Origin: Winogradskyella sp.
GTDB lineage: Bacteria; Bacteroidota; Bacteroidia; Flavobacteriales; Flavobacteriaceae
Assembly (NCBI GenBank): GCA_030149175.1
Contig: JASBSA010000077.1
Span: 1-55,671, forward strand
Direction: 5' to 3'
DNA length: 55,671 bases
Shown here: positions 53,136-55,671 of the stretch, piece by piece
Layout of the letters: each line of letters begins with the position of its first letter
Position numbering within the stretch: position 1 is the first letter of the stretch
The notes under the pieces: model-generated
Database searches by the model: none
Told to the model about the DNA's origin: nothing
What the model saw: only the letters and a program-made list of their open reading frames with translations
Made by a program: the position numbers and the translations under genes

Positions 53136-54188
53136 TTAATTTAACTTCTTTAATACTTCAATCAATTTCTCATTCTCATTACTTGTGCCAACCGTAAAAC
53201 GCAAACAGTTGTCGCAAAGTGGTTGATTAGTTCGGTTACGAACAACAATGCCTTTATCTACTAACTGATTGTATCGTTTAGTCGCATTATCTACCTTTAC
53301 CAACACAAAATTTGCTTGTGTTGGATATATAGTATCAATCCAAGTCACCGACGCTAACACTTTAATTAACAATCTTCTTTCTGAAATTATGTTTTGAATT
53401 TCGTTTTTAACGTCTTGTTGATTTTCTAGACGTTGAATTGCCTTTTGTTGTGTTAACTGATTGACATTATATGGTGGCTTTATCTTATTCAAAGTTGAAA
53501 TGATTTCGGTAGATGCATAGCAAATCCCAAGTCTTATGCCTGCCATTCCATAAGCTTTAGACAGCGTTTGCGTGACTATTAAATTTGGAAAATCTGATAA
53601 TTTCGATATCCAACTTTCGTCTTCTGAAAAATCGATATATGCTTCGTCAATCACTACAATTCCTTTGAAATTAGTTAATAATTTTTCAATTTTTGAAGCT
53701 TCAAAACTATTTGCTGTTGGATTATTGGGTGAACATAAAAACAAGAGTTTTGTGTTGCTATTTTGTATAGTTAAAATCTCGTCTACTTTAGGTTGAAAAT
53801 CAGCATCCAATTCAACTGTTAAAACGTTTATAGCATTTGTATTTGCTAATACCTCATACATTCCATAGGTTGGCGGTAATGTGATAACATTATCTTGATT
53901 TGGTTCGCAAAATGCTCTAAAAATTAAGTCTAACACTTCATCACTTCCGTTACCTAATAGAATATTTTCGGTTGGAATGTTTTTTATGCTTGACAACATC
54001 GATTTTACATCTTTTTGCTGCGGATCTGGATAACGATTTACACCATTTTCAAAGGGATTTTCATTAGCATCTAAGAAAATCATTTGACTTGAAGTTGCGT
54101 CCTTAAACTCATCTCTTGCAGAAGAATAAGGTTTTAAAGCTGCAATGTTTGGCCTGACTAAATTATTTATGTTGAAAGTTGTTTTCAT
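53136..54188 (-). CDS. hisC: histidinol-phosphate aminotransferase
   Basis: This 350-residue class-II aminotransferase has the PLP lysine in TLSKAYGMAG, the NGSDEVLDLIFRAF and FLCSPNNPT motifs, and the conserved Asp of VVIDEAYIDF. It begins with MKTTFNINNLVRPN. It carries out step 7. It lies between hisD and hisB. Confidence 0.96.
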   Translation of the reverse strand: MKTTFNINNLVRPNIAALKPYSSARDEFKDATSSQMIFLDANENPFENGVNRYPDPQQKDVKSMLSSIKNIPTENILLGNGSDEVLDLIFRAFCEPNQDNVITLPPTYGMYEVLANTNAINVLTVELDADFQPKVDEILTIQNSNTKLLFLCSPNNPTANSFEASKIEKLLTNFKGIVVIDEAYIDFSEDESWISKLSDFPNLIVTQTLSKAYGMAGIRLGICYASTEIISTLNKIKPPYNVNQLTQQKAIQRLENQQDVKNEIQNIISERRLLIKVLASVTWIDTIYPTQANFVLVKVDNATKRYNQLVDKGIVVRNRTNQPLCDNCLRFTVGTSNENEKLIEVLKKLN

Positions 54189-54297
54189 TTAATTTGATTA
54201 TCGTCTGTTCGAGTGATTTTCTTTTGAAAATCGTATTAAGAACTTTTGCATCTCGATAAAATTTCTCATTCTTCGAAATTTCTCGATGTGACGTTTG
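54189..54297. repeat. palindromic repeat between hisD and hisC
   Basis: The gap holds TCTGTTCGAGTGATTTTCTTTTGAAAATCG and CATCTCGATAAAATTTCTCATTC..GAAATTTCTCGATGTGACG, two hairpin-forming pieces. The second resembles the GGTTCTCGATAC family of 9382-9952 in outline. Confidence 0.65.
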
Positions 54298-55578
54298 TTA
54301 TATATCTTTTAATCTAATCGAAACTGCATTCTTATGTGCTTGTAAACCTTCAGCTTCTGCCATTAGTTCTATGGTGTTTCCTATGTTTTTCAAACCTTCT
54401 TTTGTGATGTTTTGAAACGTAATTGCTTTTGTAAAACTGTCTAAATTTACGCCAGAATAGGCTTTACTAAATCCATTGGTTGGCAAGGTGTGATTGGTAC
54501 CTGACGCGTAATCACCAGCACTTTCTGGCGTGTAGTTACCAATAAATACTGAACCTGCATTTTGAATGCCATCAACATAAAAGTCGTTTTTTTTAGTTGC
54601 TACAATAAAGTGTTCTGGACCATAATCATTGATTAAATCTAGTGCTTCTTCATCTGTTTTTACTAAAATAGATTTTGAATTATTGATAGCTTGTTGTGCA
54701 TTGTCTTGTCTCGGTAACGCCTTAATTTGTGTGTTGATTTCAGATTCAACTTCATTTATAAAATTTTCCGATGTTGATACTAAAATTACTTGGCTATCAG
54801 TTCCGTGTTCTGCTTGACTTAACAAATCTGAAGCCACGTAACTTGCATTTGCACTGTCATCTGCCACAACCAACAATTCGCTTGGTCCTGCAGGCATATC
54901 GATAGCAACACCATATTTTGTAGCCAATTGCTTTGCAACAGTTACAAATTGATTTCCAGGACCAAAGATTTTATAAACTTGCGGAATAGTTTCAGTACCA
55001 AATGTTAATCCTGCAATCGCTTGAATACCACCAACTTTTATTATTTTAGTCACACCGCAAAGTTGAGCTGTATACAAAATTTCATTAGCAATTTTACCGT
55101 CTTTATTTGGTGGTGAACACAATACAACTTCTTTACAACCAGCGATATTTGCAGGAATTGCTAACATTAAAACTGTTGAAAATAATGGCGCTGTACCAGC
55201 AGGAATATAAATTCCAACTTTTTGTATGGCACGTTTTTCTTGCCAACAGGTAATTCCAACAGACGTCTCAACGCTTACCCTTTCTGTTTTTTGTGCTTTG
55301 TGAAATATTTCAATATTTGACTTCGCTTGGTTAATTGCTGCTTTTAATTCTGATGATAATTTTGAAGATGCCTCTTCAATCTCTTGTTCAGTCACGAGAT
55401 TAGATTGTAAATCTGCGCCATCAAATAAGCTAGTATACTTTTTTACTGCGATATCACCGTTGCGTTGTACGTCTTCAAAAATTTGATTAACCGTACTTTC
55501 TATATCGTTAACGGTTTGTGTTGGTCGTTTTAAAATTTCTGACCACGTGTTTTTATTTGGGTATTTTATTGTTTTCAT
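54298..55578 (-). CDS. hisD: histidinol dehydrogenase
   Basis: This 426-residue enzyme has the NAD site (IDMPAGPSELLVVAD), the zinc motif SQAEHGTDSQ, the catalytic pair in YGPEHFIV and the C-terminal AEAEGLQAHKNAV. It carries out the last two oxidations of histidine synthesis. It is the first his gene in the window; hisG usually precedes it and would lie beyond the right edge. Confidence 0.97.
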   Translation of the reverse strand: MKTIKYPNKNTWSEILKRPTQTVNDIESTVNQIFEDVQRNGDIAVKKYTSLFDGADLQSNLVTEQEIEEASSKLSSELKAAINQAKSNIEIFHKAQKTERVSVETSVGITCWQEKRAIQKVGIYIPAGTAPLFSTVLMLAIPANIAGCKEVVLCSPPNKDGKIANEILYTAQLCGVTKIIKVGGIQAIAGLTFGTETIPQVYKIFGPGNQFVTVAKQLATKYGVAIDMPAGPSELLVVADDSANASYVASDLLSQAEHGTDSQVILVSTSENFINEVESEINTQIKALPRQDNAQQAINNSKSILVKTDEEALDLINDYGPEHFIVATKKNDFYVDGIQNAGSVFIGNYTPESAGDYASGTNHTLPTNGFSKAYSGVNLDSFTKAITFQNITKEGLKNIGNTIELMAEAEGLQAHKNAVSIRLKDI

Positions 55579-55671
55579 TTTTTCTCCTTAATTAGGCTTC
55601 GACTGCGCTCAGCCAGACATTAATTTTAAATATTAGATTCCTGCTTGCGCAGAAATTTAGAGCACCATATT
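55579..55671. repeat. REP-like elements upstream of hisD
   Basis: GGCTTCGACTGCGCTCAGCC (55592-55611) and GATTCCTGCTTGCGCAG (about 55638-55654) are both hairpin-forming relatives of elements elsewhere in the window. The last 15 bases may be the end of an upstream gene (a TAA at 55657-55659 on the minus strand), probably hisG, but too little is visible to say. Confidence 0.55.

Overview
The window looks like a chromosomal segment of a marine-type Flavobacteriaceae bacterium (Bacteroidota). The evidence is the AT-rich sequence, type IX secretion sorting domains (type B at the left edge, type A on an M43 protease), -7 boxes of the form TAnnTTTG, LytTR regulators, SusD-era style secreted families such as DUF4251, fasciclin and DUF5117-type metalloproteases, and intergenic palindromes typical of these genomes. 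No rRNA, tRNA, CRISPR array, transposase or integrase was seen.

Layout. 1-3500: secreted and surface proteins on the minus strand. 3925-7846: an intradiol-dioxygenase-like secreted protein, then a tight three-gene operon ending in a membrane-anchored patatin phospholipase. 7860-9023: a nucleotidase and an FKBP-type isomerase. 9024-11640: a repeat-rich region holding one gene of an unknown flavobacterial family and a broken fragment of a second copy. 11641-15014: an AT-rich two-reverse-transcriptase operon, which I read as a type 3 defence-associated reverse transcriptase system (DRT3), followed within seven bases by a strongly structured candidate non-coding RNA that carries ACACAC. 15015-15516: a gap with remnants and a dyad. 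15517-20585: a fatty acid hydroxylase, then a cluster of unknown small proteins with a TPR sensor kinase and a LytTR response regulator. 20737-23209: lipoprotein, GAF kinase, DUF2452. 23210-23679: a second copy of the composite repeat. 23680-46880: ordinary housekeeping and envelope genes (hpf, topB, dps, truA, two MscS channels, helicase, metalloproteases, cold-shock protein). 47042-48844: T9SS-exported M43 protease. 48936-55578: the histidine operon hisD-hisC-hisB-hisH-hisA-hisF-hisIE on the minus strand.

The item most worth attention is the DRT3-like locus at 11641-15014. Both reverse transcriptases keep YVDD. The downstream RNA candidate is closed by a perfect 12-bp stem, contains a perfect 10-bp hairpin, and shows the ACACAC tract that, as I recall, serves as template for the Drt3a enzyme. 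It sits beside a truncated duplicate of the neighbouring gene, which looks like an insertion scar. Second in interest are the repeats: palindromic elements occupy the gaps of the histidine operon, have apparently supplied a new N-terminus to HisH, and have entered another gene in frame.

All family assignments come from reading the sequence by eye; no database search or folding program was run.
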